Of a stretch of 64,000 nt of DNA, positions 24,100-31,842 are shown in pieces. The DNA comes from CAZKGE01 sp964636405. GTDB lineage: Bacteria; Bacillota; Clostridia; Christensenellales; CAG-138. The translations under genes and the position numbers were made by a program. The stretch lies in contig CAZWSI010000002.1 of NCBI GenBank assembly GCA_964636405.1, positions 1 through 64,000 of the forward strand, read 5' to 3'. The notes below the pieces were generated by a model. It had not been told where the DNA came from. It ran no database searches and worked only from the letters and a program-made list of their open reading frames with translations. Each line of letters starts with the position of its first letter. Positions within the stretch are counted from its first letter, which is position 1.

Positions 24100-24939
24100 A
24101 TGAAGGAATACCGGGCGGAGGCGATCACGGAGGCCGTAAAGCGGCTTTGCGTCGAGGCAAACCGCCATTTGCCGCAGGACGTATGCGCGCGCATCCGCGC
24201 GTGCCGCGCAGAGGAGCCCTGGCCGCCCGCGCGGGAGATACTGGACCGCATCATTGAAAATTTCACGCTGGCGGACGAAACGGAGGTTCCCATCTGTCAG
24301 GATACGGGCGTAGCCTGCGTGTTTCTCGAAATTGGGCAGGACGCGCACATAACGGGCGATGTGCGGGAAGCGGTCAACGAGGGCGTTCGGCAGGGGTACG
24401 AGGCCGGGTATCTGCGCAAATCGGTCGTGCGCGACCCCCTCGAGCGCGTCAATACCGGCAACAACACGCCCGCCATGCTCTATCTCGACCTTGTACCCGG
24501 CGAGAGCGTGCGCATAACCGTCGCGCCCAAGGGCTTTGGGAGCGAAAACATGAGCCGCATACAGATGCTCAAGCCCTCCGACGGGCTGGAGGGCGTGAAG
24601 CGCTTTGTGCTGGAAACGGCTGAGCAAGCCGGGCCCAATCCCTGCCCGCCGGTCATACTGGGCGTGGGCATAGGCGGCACCTTCGACAAGGCTGCCTATA
24701 TGGCAAAGCACGCGCTGCTGCGCGACGCAGGAAGCGAAAACCCAATTCCCTTCTACGCGGTGCTGGAGAAGGAGCTGCTTGCCTCAATCAACGCGCTGGG
24801 CATCGGGCCGCAGGGCTTTGGGGGGAAAACCTTCGCGCTGGCCGTGCACATCGAGCAGGGGCCTACGCACATCGCGGGCTTGCCCGTGGCGGTCAATATC
24901 AATTGCCACGTGGCGCGCCACGCAACGGAGGTGCTTTGA
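24100..24939 (+). CDS. class I fumarase-type hydro-lyase alpha subunit, probably mesaconase
   Basis: A 279-residue [4Fe-4S] subunit of the two-subunit fumarate/tartrate/mesaconate hydratase family. The three cluster cysteines are visible: VPICQDTGVACVF, GPNPCPPVILGVGIGG and NINCHVARH. It lies one base before its partner subunit. The family alone cannot separate fumarase, tartrate dehydratase and mesaconase. Position between citramalate-lyase-type genes and the glutamate mutase/methylaspartase genes argues for hydration of mesaconate to (S)-citramalate. Fumarase activity may coexist, as class I fumarases are known to accept mesaconate. Confidence 0.88.
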   Translation: MKEYRAEAITEAVKRLCVEANRHLPQDVCARIRACRAEEPWPPAREILDRIIENFTLADETEVPICQDTGVACVFLEIGQDAHITGDVREAVNEGVRQGYEAGYLRKSVVRDPLERVNTGNNTPAMLYLDLVPGESVRITVAPKGFGSENMSRIQMLKPSDGLEGVKRFVLETAEQAGPNPCPPVILGVGIGGTFDKAAYMAKHALLRDAGSENPIPFYAVLEKELLASINALGIGPQGFGGKTFALAVHIEQGPTHIAGLPVAVNINCHVARHATEVL

Positions 24940-24940
24940 T

Positions 24941-25504
24941 ATGGCACAAATTCAGCTTTCCACCCCCCTTTCGCGCGAGGACGCGCGCAAGCTTTGCTGC
25001 GGGGACAGCGTGCTGCTTTCGGGCGTCATCTACACGGCGCGCGACGCGGCGCACAAAAAGCTTTGCGAGGCGGCCGCGCGCGGCGAGGCGCTGCCCTTCG
25101 ACCCGGCGGGGGCCGTGATCTATTTCGTGGGCCCAACGCCGGCAAAGCCGGGGCAGGCCATCGGCTCGGCGGGCCCTACGACCTCCTATCGCATGGACGC
25201 GTATTCGCCGCAGCTCATCCGCCTGGGCCTTACCGGCATGATCGGCAAGGGCAAGCGCGGCGGCGAGGTGATCGAGGCCATGCGGGCATGCGGCGCAGTC
25301 TACTTCGGCGCAATCGGCGGCTGCGGCGTGCTGCTAAGCAAGCGCGTGGAAAAAGCGGAGGTCATCGCGTATCCCGAGCTGGGCACGGAGGCCGTGCGGC
25401 GGCTTACCGTGCGCGAGCTGCCCGTGACGGTCGTCATCGACAGCAGCGGGAAGAACCTTTACGAGGAGGGCCGCGCGGCCTATCTGCGCTCCCTCCGCGC
25501 CTGA
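24941..25504 (+). CDS. class I fumarase-type hydro-lyase beta subunit, probably mesaconase
   Basis: A 187-residue beta subunit. Seen: LRxGDxVLLSGxIYTARDAAHK-like sequence (CCGDSVLLSGVIYTARDAAHK, split here as CCGDSVLLSG and VIYTARDAAHK), YFVGPTPAKPGQAIGSAGPTTSYRM, the GMIGKGKRG loop, and GAIGGCGVLLSK. These match the C-terminal domain of class I fumarases, which supplies part of the active site. It is the last gene before the hairpin repeats and the regulator gene. Confidence 0.88.
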   Translation: MAQIQLSTPLSREDARKLCCGDSVLLSGVIYTARDAAHKKLCEAAARGEALPFDPAGAVIYFVGPTPAKPGQAIGSAGPTTSYRMDAYSPQLIRLGLTGMIGKGKRGGEVIEAMRACGAVYFGAIGGCGVLLSKRVEKAEVIAYPELGTEAVRRLTVRELPVTVVIDSSGKNLYEEGRAAYLRSLRA

Positions 25505-25515
25505 ACCCCACAAGC

Positions 25516-25665
25516 AAACGCAAGACCCCGCTTTCTTTTGATTCTTTTCTTTCCCGTGAAAAAATGGGCATGGAAAACAGCTCCGACCGCCCGCCGCGCG
25601 CATGCCGCCCGAACGCAAGACCCCGCTTTCTTTTGATTCTTTTCTTTCCCGTGAAAGAAAAGAAT
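25516..25665. repeat. tandem hairpin repeat, two units of about 95 bases
   Basis: Two copies of CCCCGCTTTCTTTTGATTC followed by TTTTCTTTCCCGTGAAA start at 25526 and 25621. The second copy ends in a perfect 13-base stem (25636-25648 with 25653-25665, loop CCGT). In the first copy the right arm is broken (GAAAAAATGGG). A GC-rich linker separates the units. The same element recurs at 30097-30391 and, degenerately, at 31769-31795. It could act as a bidirectional terminator or processing signal; it also opens long artificial reading frames on both strands. Confidence 0.8.
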
Positions 25666-25690
25666 AAAGCCTGAAAGGAGGAAGCGCCCA

Positions 25691-26683
25691 TTGCTGTCCT
25701 ATACCGTCCGAACGGACTGTGACGTCCCCTATTACAAGCAGTTGGTCGATGCGATCCATGCGGATATCCACAGCGGCAGGCTCGTGCCGGGGCAAAAGCT
25801 GCCCACCGTGCGGGAGCTTGCGGGCAGGCTGGGGCTTGCCTGCGGCACCATCAAGCGCGCCTACGACGAGCTGGAAAAGCTGGGCGATCTGGAAATGTCG
25901 CGCGGCAGGGGCACCTTTGTGCGCTATCAGCGGGAAAATTCCGAAAGCCGCAAGGAGCGCGCCATGGCCGCCATCGATAAAATGCTCGACGGCCTGGAGG
26001 CGCTGGGCTTTTCCGCGCAGGAAACGGAGATTTTCCTCAAGCTGAAGCTTCAGGAGCGGGCGCAGCGCTCCGAAAACCTTCACGTGGCGCTCGTGGAATG
26101 CAATCAGGAAACGCTGCAGCAAATCGGAGAGCAGCTCCACGCGCTGCCGTCTGTCGACGTATACCCCTATCTTGTAGAGGACGTGGCCGCCTATCCCTAC
26201 GAAGCGTCGGACGATATGGACATTATCGTGACCACGGCCGCGCATTATGAGCAGCTCATGGCCGCCGTCCCCGCGCAGGGCAAGCTGCTCAAGGCCGCGC
26301 TGCGCCTCGCGCCGGAAACAATCCTTGCGCTTGCCCGGCTCGGCGAAAGGGCGCGGGTGGGGATACTCTGCCACAGCGCGCGCTTTGGTACGCTTTTGCA
26401 AACGGCGCTCTCCACCTACGCGGCACAGGCGCGCTTTGAGGGCGTGTGGCTCTTTGACGAGCCGTCCTCGCTCCCGGCGGCGCTTTCCGCGCTCGACGCG
26501 GTGCTGGTTCCGTACGGCTACGATAAATTCGCGGGCGAGGAAACCCTGAAACGCCTCGCTCCCTATGCCTGCGCGCGCACGCTCATCCCCTGCCGCTATC
26601 AAATCGATCAGGGCTCCTATATGTACCTCGAGGAGCGCGTGCAAAGGCTGCTGCGCGAACGCGGCAAGCTCCCCGAGGCCTAA
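25691..26683 (+). CDS. GntR-family transcriptional regulator with large effector domain
   Basis: A 330-residue regulator starting at TTG 25691, with AAGGAGG nine bases upstream. Residues ~10-75 form a GntR winged helix: PYYKQLVDAIHADIHSG, GQKLPTVRELAGRLGLACGTIKRAYDELEKLG and the wing SRGRGTFV. A linker helix leads to a ~230-residue domain with alternating strands and helices (HVALVECNQETLQQIGEQL, DMDIIVTTAAHYEQL, RVGILCHSARFG, DAVLVPYGYDKFAG), resembling a periplasmic-binding-protein/LacI-type ligand fold rather than the usual UTRA or FCD domain. Its place in the middle of the glutamate island makes it the prime candidate regulator of the palindromic citD promoter and the glutamate mutase promoter. 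Confidence 0.8.
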   Translation: MLSYTVRTDCDVPYYKQLVDAIHADIHSGRLVPGQKLPTVRELAGRLGLACGTIKRAYDELEKLGDLEMSRGRGTFVRYQRENSESRKERAMAAIDKMLDGLEALGFSAQETEIFLKLKLQERAQRSENLHVALVECNQETLQQIGEQLHALPSVDVYPYLVEDVAAYPYEASDDMDIIVTTAAHYEQLMAAVPAQGKLLKAALRLAPETILALARLGERARVGILCHSARFGTLLQTALSTYAAQARFEGVWLFDEPSSLPAALSALDAVLVPYGYDKFAGEETLKRLAPYACARTLIPCRYQIDQGSYMYLEERVQRLLRERGKLPEA

Positions 26684-26729
26684 ACGGCATAGCGCGCCGC
26701 GCCGATTCGACAGGAAAGCGCAAAACCTC

Positions 26730-26758
26730 TTGACATGTACTATAACAATTATTATTAT
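26730..26758 (+). promoter_or_regulatory. promoter of the glutamate mutase operon
   Basis: A perfect TTGACA at 26730-26735 and TATTAT at 26753-26758 are 17 bases apart in a very AT-rich patch between two GC-rich genes, about 55 bases before the sigma-subunit ATG. Confidence 0.75.
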
Positions 26759-26811
26759 AAGACTACAACAATAGCTCCAGTAACCGCAGAAAGGATGCTT
26801 TGACAGGCGTT

Positions 26812-27258
26812 ATGAAAAAGAAGGTACTCGTCCTTGGCGTGATCGGCGCCGATGTGCACGCGGTCGGCAACAAGATTCTCTACCATGCCTTTACGGACGC
26901 GGGCTTTGAGGTAATCAACCTTGGCGTGATGGTGTCGCAGGAGGAATATATCGACGCGGCCATCGAATCGAACGCGGACGCAATCATCGTCTCCTCCCTG
27001 TACGGCCAGGGCGAGCTGGACTGCCGCGGCTTCCGCGAAAAGTGCGACGAGGCGGGCCTTGCCGATATTCTGCTCTTCGTTGGCGGCAATATTGTCATCG
27101 GCAAGCAGAACTTCGCCGAGGTGGAGGCGCGCTTTAGGGACATGGGCTTCAACCGCGCGTTCCCGCCGGGCTCCACGCCGGAGGACGGGATCAACTGGCT
27201 GAGGCAGGATCTGCATATGGACGAGGCTGACAGCCATGAAGAACATCCTGCTCATTGA
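26812..27258 (+). CDS. glmS: glutamate mutase sigma subunit (B12-binding)
   Basis: A 148-residue corrinoid-binding subunit. Seen: VLGVIGADVHAVGNKIL, where DxHxxG supplies the histidine that coordinates cobalt in base-off/His-on B12; VSSLYGQGELDCRG; and FVGGNIVIGK. These match clostridial MutS/GlmS closely. With the epsilon subunit it interconverts glutamate and (2S,3S)-3-methylaspartate. The ATG at 26812 gives an N-terminus (MKKKVLVLGVIG) matching known homologues; TTG 26800 is a weaker alternative. The last 23 bases overlap the next gene. Confidence 0.93.
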   Translation: MKKKVLVLGVIGADVHAVGNKILYHAFTDAGFEVINLGVMVSQEEYIDAAIESNADAIIVSSLYGQGELDCRGFREKCDEAGLADILLFVGGNIVIGKQNFAEVEARFRDMGFNRAFPPGSTPEDGINWLRQDLHMDEADSHEEHPAH

Positions 27259-28627
27259 CTTTGGCAGCACCTATACGAAGGTAACGGCCGTCGATGTCGA
27301 GGGCGAAAGGCTGCTGGGCACCGCGCAGGCGTACACGACCGTGCAAACGGATATCAACGAGGGGCTGGACAACGCCCTTGGCGAGCTATACAAGCGCACA
27401 GGCAGGCTCGAATTTGCCGAGCGCTTCGCCTGCTCCTCGGCTGCGGGCGGATTGCGGATGATCGCAAGCGGGCTTGTGCCGGATCTAACGGCCAAGGCGG
27501 CGCGCCTTGCCAGCCTGGGCGCGGGCGCAAAGGTGCTGCGCGATTACGCATATCAGCTCACCGAGGACGATTTGGCCGAAATTCACGCCCTGCGCCCCGA
27601 TATTTTTCTGCTGGTGGGCGGCACGGACGGAGGCAACAGCGAATGCGTGCTGCACAACGCGCGCATGCTCGCGCAGCTTGACGACGGCTTTCCCATTATC
27701 ATCGCGGGCAACCGCGCCGCCGCCCGGACATGCGCGCGGATTCTTGAAAAGCAGACGACCTACGTGTGCGAAAACGTCATGCCGAAATTTGGCGTGCTGA
27801 ATATTCTGCCCGTGCAGGAGCGCATCCGGGCGCTGTTTCTCGAGCGCATCATCAAGGCCAAGGGCCTGACGCGGGCAAGCGCTCTGCTTTCCGGCATCCT
27901 GATGCCTACGCCCTCGGCCATGCTGGCCGCCATGGAGCTGCTTTCGGGCGGCACAGAGGACGAAAAGGGGATAGGCGAACTCATGGCGGTGGACGTGGGC
28001 GGCGCGACGACCGACGTATATTCCATTGCCGACGGGCTGCCGCAAGCGCAGAACGTGATTTATAAGGGCCTGCCCGAGCCGCGTACAAAGCGCACGGTGG
28101 AGGGCGATATCGGCATGCGCTACAGCATCCACGGCATTGCGGACGCGGCCGGGCTGGCGCGCATCGCGGCGCTTTCCAATCTAAGCTACGCGCGCGCGGA
28201 GACGCTGATTAACGAGCTTGGCGCGCATACGGACAGGCTTGCGGGAAAAGACGCGGAGCTGAACGCGCTGGAATTTGCGCTCGCCTCCTGCGCGGTGCAG
28301 ACGGCCATGACGCGGCACGCGGGCACGATGGAGGAGACCTATACCATGCTGGGCCCCGCCTATTTGCAAACGGGCAAGGATCTGCGCGGCGTCGACCAGC
28401 TTATCGTAACGGGCGGCTGCCTCATTCACACGGAAAAAACGAAGGAAATCGCGTCCTTCGGGCTGTTTGACAGGCAAAGTCCCATGTCGCTCCGGCCCGA
28501 ACGGGCGCGCGTCTGGGTGGATCGAACGTATATTTTGGCAGGCATGGGCCTGCTTTCTCAAAGCTATCCCTCCGCGGCGCTGCGGATTATGAAGAAGGAG
28601 CTTGAAGACGATGGATATAGCCAATAA
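27236..28627 (+). CDS. glmL: MutL/GlmL-type ATPase of the glutamate mutase locus
   Basis: A 463-residue protein of the actin-like ATPase (ASKHA) fold found between the two glutamate mutase subunit genes in clostridia. Seen: the phosphate-1 motif LLIDFGSTYTKVTAVD at the N-terminus, VGGTDGGN, and a second phosphate motif MAVDVGGATTDVYSI. The proposed role is reactivation or chaperoning of the B12 enzyme by cofactor exchange, by analogy with diol dehydratase reactivases; this is inference. It overlaps glmS by 23 bases and glmE by 17 bases, so the three are tightly coupled. Confidence 0.9.
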   Translation: MKNILLIDFGSTYTKVTAVDVEGERLLGTAQAYTTVQTDINEGLDNALGELYKRTGRLEFAERFACSSAAGGLRMIASGLVPDLTAKAARLASLGAGAKVLRDYAYQLTEDDLAEIHALRPDIFLLVGGTDGGNSECVLHNARMLAQLDDGFPIIIAGNRAAARTCARILEKQTTYVCENVMPKFGVLNILPVQERIRALFLERIIKAKGLTRASALLSGILMPTPSAMLAAMELLSGGTEDEKGIGELMAVDVGGATTDVYSIADGLPQAQNVIYKGLPEPRTKRTVEGDIGMRYSIHGIADAAGLARIAALSNLSYARAETLINELGAHTDRLAGKDAELNALEFALASCAVQTAMTRHAGTMEETYTMLGPAYLQTGKDLRGVDQLIVTGGCLIHTEKTKEIASFGLFDRQSPMSLRPERARVWVDRTYILAGMGLLSQSYPSAALRIMKKELEDDGYSQ

Positions 28628-30077
28628 GCGGATTCCCGACGCGGAGTTTGCCAAGCTGCGGGACGAAGTGCTGGTGCAGTGGCCCACGGGCAAGGATGTG
28701 CATCTGGAGGAGGCCTTTGCCTACCAGCGGTCCATCCCCCAAAAGAACCGTTTTGCGGAGCGCCTGCTTGCCGCCAAGGCCGCCGGGCAAACGCTGGTTC
28801 AGCCGCGCGCGGGCGTGCCAGTCATCGAGGAGCACATCAAGCTCATGCAATACCTCGAAAAATTCGGCGAGGCCGATCTGCTGCCCACCACAATCGACAG
28901 CTATACGCGCCAGAACCGCTACGAAGAGGCGGAGAACGGCATCAAGGAATCCGTGCGCCTGGGCCGCGCCATGATGAACGGCTTCCCGGCCGTCAATCAC
29001 GGCGTGGCGGGCTGCCGCCGCGTGGTGGAGTCCGTGCACACGCCGCTGCAGGTGCGCCACGGCACGCCCGACGCGCGCCTGCTCGCCGAAATCACCTTTG
29101 CCGGCGGCTTTACCAGCTATGAGGGCGGCGGCATTTCATATAATTTGCCCTATTGCAAGAACGTGCCCATCGAAAAGACCATCCGCGACTGGCAGTATGT
29201 GGATCGCCTGACCGGGCTTTACGAGGAAAACGGCATTTCCATCAATCGCGAGCCCTTCGGGCCGCTTACCGGCACGCTGGTGCCGCCCTGCATATCCAAC
29301 GCGGTGGCGGTCATCGAGGCGCTGCTTGCCGCCGAGCAGGGCGTGAGCAGCTTGACCGTGGGCTATGGCCAGTGCGGCAACCTCGTGCAGGATATCGCGG
29401 CCATTCGCACGCTGGGCGCGCTCACCGAGGAATATCTCGAAAAATACGGCTACGGGAACGTGCAGGTTACGACCGTGCTGCACCAGTGGATGGGCGGCTT
29501 CCCGGCAGACGAGGCCAAGGCCTTCGGCGTGATTTCGCTGGGCTCCACGGTGGCCGCGCTGTCCAAGGCGACGAAGGTGATCGTCAAGAGCCCGCAGGAG
29601 GCCGTGGGCATCCCCACAATGGAGGCCAACGCACAGGGCATGCGCTGCACAAGGCAGGTGGTCAACATGCTTTCCGATCAGCGCTTCGAAAACTCGCATC
29701 TCGACGAGGAGATGGACATGATCCGCCGCGAAACGCGCGCGATTGTGGACAAGTGCTTTGAGCTGGGCGAGGGAGATATCGCGCTGGGCGTGTGCAGGGG
29801 CATCAAGGCGGGCGTGCTCGACGTGCCCTTCGCGCCCTGCCGCGCAAACGCGGGGCTGATGCTGCCCGCGCGCGACAACGACGGCGCGGTACGCATTCTC
29901 AACGTGGGCAACCTGCCCTTCCCGGAGGATATCAAGGCGTTCCATCGGCAAAAGATCGAGGAGCGCGCGACGGCGGAAAAGCGCAAGGCCTCGTTCCAGA
30001 TGGTCATCGACGACGTATACGCCATCGGCAAGGGTCGCCTGGTTGGCCGTCCAAGCTGCAACAGCATAAAGAGCTGA
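28611..30077 (+). CDS. glmE: glutamate mutase epsilon subunit
   Basis: A 488-residue TIM-barrel catalytic subunit. Seen: RAGVPVIEEHIKLMQYL, NRYEEAENGIKESVRLGR, NGFPAVNHGVAGCRRVVE, the substrate-binding PLQVRHGTPDARLLAEI, FTSYEGGGISYNLPYCK and PTMEANAQGMRCTRQVVN, all characteristic of MutE/GlmE. The start is ATG 28611, with AAGGAG ten bases upstream inside glmL; an earlier TTG (28602) is too close to that site. It is followed by a hairpin repeat array and then methylaspartate ammonia-lyase. Confidence 0.93.
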   Translation: MDIANKRIPDAEFAKLRDEVLVQWPTGKDVHLEEAFAYQRSIPQKNRFAERLLAAKAAGQTLVQPRAGVPVIEEHIKLMQYLEKFGEADLLPTTIDSYTRQNRYEEAENGIKESVRLGRAMMNGFPAVNHGVAGCRRVVESVHTPLQVRHGTPDARLLAEITFAGGFTSYEGGGISYNLPYCKNVPIEKTIRDWQYVDRLTGLYEENGISINREPFGPLTGTLVPPCISNAVAVIEALLAAEQGVSSLTVGYGQCGNLVQDIAAIRTLGALTEEYLEKYGYGNVQVTTVLHQWMGGFPADEAKAFGVISLGSTVAALSKATKVIVKSPQEAVGIPTMEANAQGMRCTRQVVNMLSDQRFENSHLDEEMDMIRRETRAIVDKCFELGEGDIALGVCRGIKAGVLDVPFAPCRANAGLMLPARDNDGAVRILNVGNLPFPEDIKAFHRQKIEERATAEKRKASFQMVIDDVYAIGKGRLVGRPSCNSIKS

Positions 30078-30096
30078 GCACGGAAACGCGCCGGCA

Positions 30097-30391
30097 GCCG
30101 CCCGCAACGCGCATAACGCGCAAACGGAATACCCCGCTTTCTTTTGATTCTTTTCTTTCCCGTGAAAGAAAAAATGGGGGCGGAAAGCCTATCCGGCGGC
30201 CTGCCGCCCGCAACGCGCATAGCGCGCAAACGGAATACCCCGCTTTCTTTTGATTCTTTTCTTTCCCGTGAAAGAAAAAATGGGGGCGGAAAGCCTATCC
30301 GGCGGCCTGCCGCCCGCAACGCGCATAGCGCGCAAACGGAATACCCCGCTTTCTTTTGATTCTTTTCTTTCCCGTGAAAGAAAAGAATAAG
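30097..30391. repeat. 106-base tandem repeat array with hairpins, in the glmE-mal gap
   Basis: The 339-base gap between glmE and mal holds no gene. It contains two full units of 106 bases plus a partial third. Each unit has a GC-rich part (GCCGCCCGCAACGCGCAT) followed by ACCCCGCTTTCTTTTGATTC and the TTCTTTTCTTTCCCGTGAAAG core. Units 1 and 2 have a broken right arm (AAAAAATGGGGGCGG). The last unit, next to the mal ribosome binding site, has the complete 13-base stem ending GAAAAGAAT at 30387. The array matches the pair at 25516-25665. The frame stays open across it on the minus strand (SRERKESKESGVF-like peptides), but I regard that as a by-product. Confidence 0.85.
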
Positions 30392-30416
30392 CAGAAAAAG
30401 CTTCAGGAGGCAGATT

Positions 30417-31664
30417 ATGAAGATTCTTGACGTCGTTTGCGCGCCCGGGCGCACAGGGTTCTATTTTGACGATCAGCGCGCCATCAAGCTCGGCGCGTCG
30501 CACGACGGGGCGCTGTATCTCGGAAAGCCCGTAACGGAGGGCTTTTCGGCGGTGCGGCAGGCCGGCGAATCCATCTCGGTCATGCTTGTACTGGAAGACG
30601 GGCAGGTCGCGTACGGCGATTGCGCGGCCGTGCAATATTCCGGCGCGGGCGGACGCGATCCGCTGTTCCTTGCCAGGGACTTTATCCCGGTGATCGAGCG
30701 GTATATCAAGCCCCGGCTCGTGGGGCGGGAGGCGGACAGCTTCCGCGTTCTCGCGGCGGATATGGAGGCTATCACCGTAAGCGGCAAGCGGCTGCACACA
30801 GCCATCCGCTACGGCGTTTCGCAGGCGCTTCTCGACGCGGTGGCCCGCGCGACGGGCCGCATGATGTGCGAGGTCGTGGCGAACGAATACGGCTGCTCGG
30901 TTTCGGATCGGCCCGTGCCCATCTTCACGCAGTCGGGCGACGACCGCTACGACAACGCCGACAAAATGATCATGAAGGGCGCGGAGGTTCTGCCCCACGC
31001 CCTGATCAACAACGTGGAAACCAAGCTGGGCAAAAACGGCGAAAAGCTTGCCGAATACGTGGCGTGGCTGCGCGACCGCATTTTGCAAAAGCGGGTCGAC
31101 CCCAGCTATGCACCCGTGCTGCATATCGACGTATACGGCACCATCGGCGCAGTGTACGGCAACAACAATTATCCCGCCATGGCGGATTATCTTGCCCGGC
31201 TTGAGGAGATTGCCAAGCCCTTCCACCTCCGCATCGAGGGCCCCATGGACTGCGATACAGATCGCGAAACGCAGCTTAACGCCCTGGCGGGGCTCACGGC
31301 GGAGCTCGACGCGCGCGGCATCGACGTGGAACTCGTCGCGGACGAGTGGTGCAACACGCTCGAGGATATCAAGCTCTTTGCCGACCGCAAGGCGGGCCAC
31401 ATGATCCAGATCAAAACGCCCGATCTCGGCGGCGTGAACAATACCATCGAGGCGGTGCTGTATTGCAAGAGCAAGGGCATCGGCGCGTACCAGGGCGGCA
31501 CCTGCAACGAAACGGATCGCAGCGCCCAGGTCTGCGTGCACTGCGCCATGGCGACCCAGCCCGCGCAGATTCTCGCCAAGCCCGGCATGGGCGTGGACGA
31601 GGGCTACATGATCGTGTTCAACGAAATGCAGCGCATCCTTGCCCTGCGCGCCGCGCGCGCCTGA
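30417..31664 (+). CDS. mal: methylaspartate ammonia-lyase
   Basis: A 415-residue enolase-superfamily enzyme that deaminates (2S,3S)-3-methylaspartate to mesaconate. Seen: PVTEGFSAVRQAGESISVMLVL, YGVSQALLDAVARATGRMM, PIFTQSGDDRYDNADKMI, LPHALINNVETKLG with a candidate catalytic histidine, HIDVYGTIG with a metal aspartate, RIEGPMDC, LVADEWCNT and the catalytic-lysine strand IQIKTPDLGGVNNT. Full family length. CAGGAGG lies ahead of the ATG. Though separated from glmE by the repeat array, pathway logic and strand make it part of the same functional operon. Confidence 0.95.
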   Translation: MKILDVVCAPGRTGFYFDDQRAIKLGASHDGALYLGKPVTEGFSAVRQAGESISVMLVLEDGQVAYGDCAAVQYSGAGGRDPLFLARDFIPVIERYIKPRLVGREADSFRVLAADMEAITVSGKRLHTAIRYGVSQALLDAVARATGRMMCEVVANEYGCSVSDRPVPIFTQSGDDRYDNADKMIMKGAEVLPHALINNVETKLGKNGEKLAEYVAWLRDRILQKRVDPSYAPVLHIDVYGTIGAVYGNNNYPAMADYLARLEEIAKPFHLRIEGPMDCDTDRETQLNALAGLTAELDARGIDVELVADEWCNTLEDIKLFADRKAGHMIQIKTPDLGGVNNTIEAVLYCKSKGIGAYQGGTCNETDRSAQVCVHCAMATQPAQILAKPGMGVDEGYMIVFNEMQRILALRAARA

Positions 31665-31768
31665 GCATAAAAAATCTCCGTCCTCCGGGCGGCGAAGCGT
31701 TCATGCGCAATGTGCGTTGTTTGTCGCGCATTGCGCATGTTGCACAAACTGATTCCTGGCTTTCTCGG

Positions 31769-31795
31769 ATTCTTTTCTCCTGAAAAGAAAAGAAT
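31769..31795. repeat. degenerate single copy of the hairpin element
   Basis: ATTCTTTTCT (31769-31778) pairs with AGAAAAGAAT (31786-31795). The sequence is a shortened relative of the elements at 25516 and 30097. It lies between mal and the deaminase gene and may end the glutamate operon transcript. Confidence 0.6.
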
Positions 31796-31842
31796 GAAAA
31801 CCGCCGCGCGTGCCCGACCGACGCATGACAGGAGGCAAATCC

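Noticed and set aside
20419..25504. Simple citrate-fermentation operon
   Set aside because: No citrate transporter, oxaloacetate decarboxylase, citG or citX is present, while glutamate mutase and methylaspartase lie directly downstream; the citramalate reading explains all genes.
30097..30391. CRISPR-like array
   Set aside because: Repeats are 106 bases with no unique spacers of constant size, only two to three units, and no cas genes nearby.
30189..31541. A 450-codon open frame on the minus strand across the repeat array and mal, with SRERKESKES-like peptides
   Set aside because: It is antisense to the well-supported mal gene, has no conserved domain or ribosome binding site, and its opening part is just the hairpin repeat read through. 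GC-rich codon bias keeps the opposite strand open.
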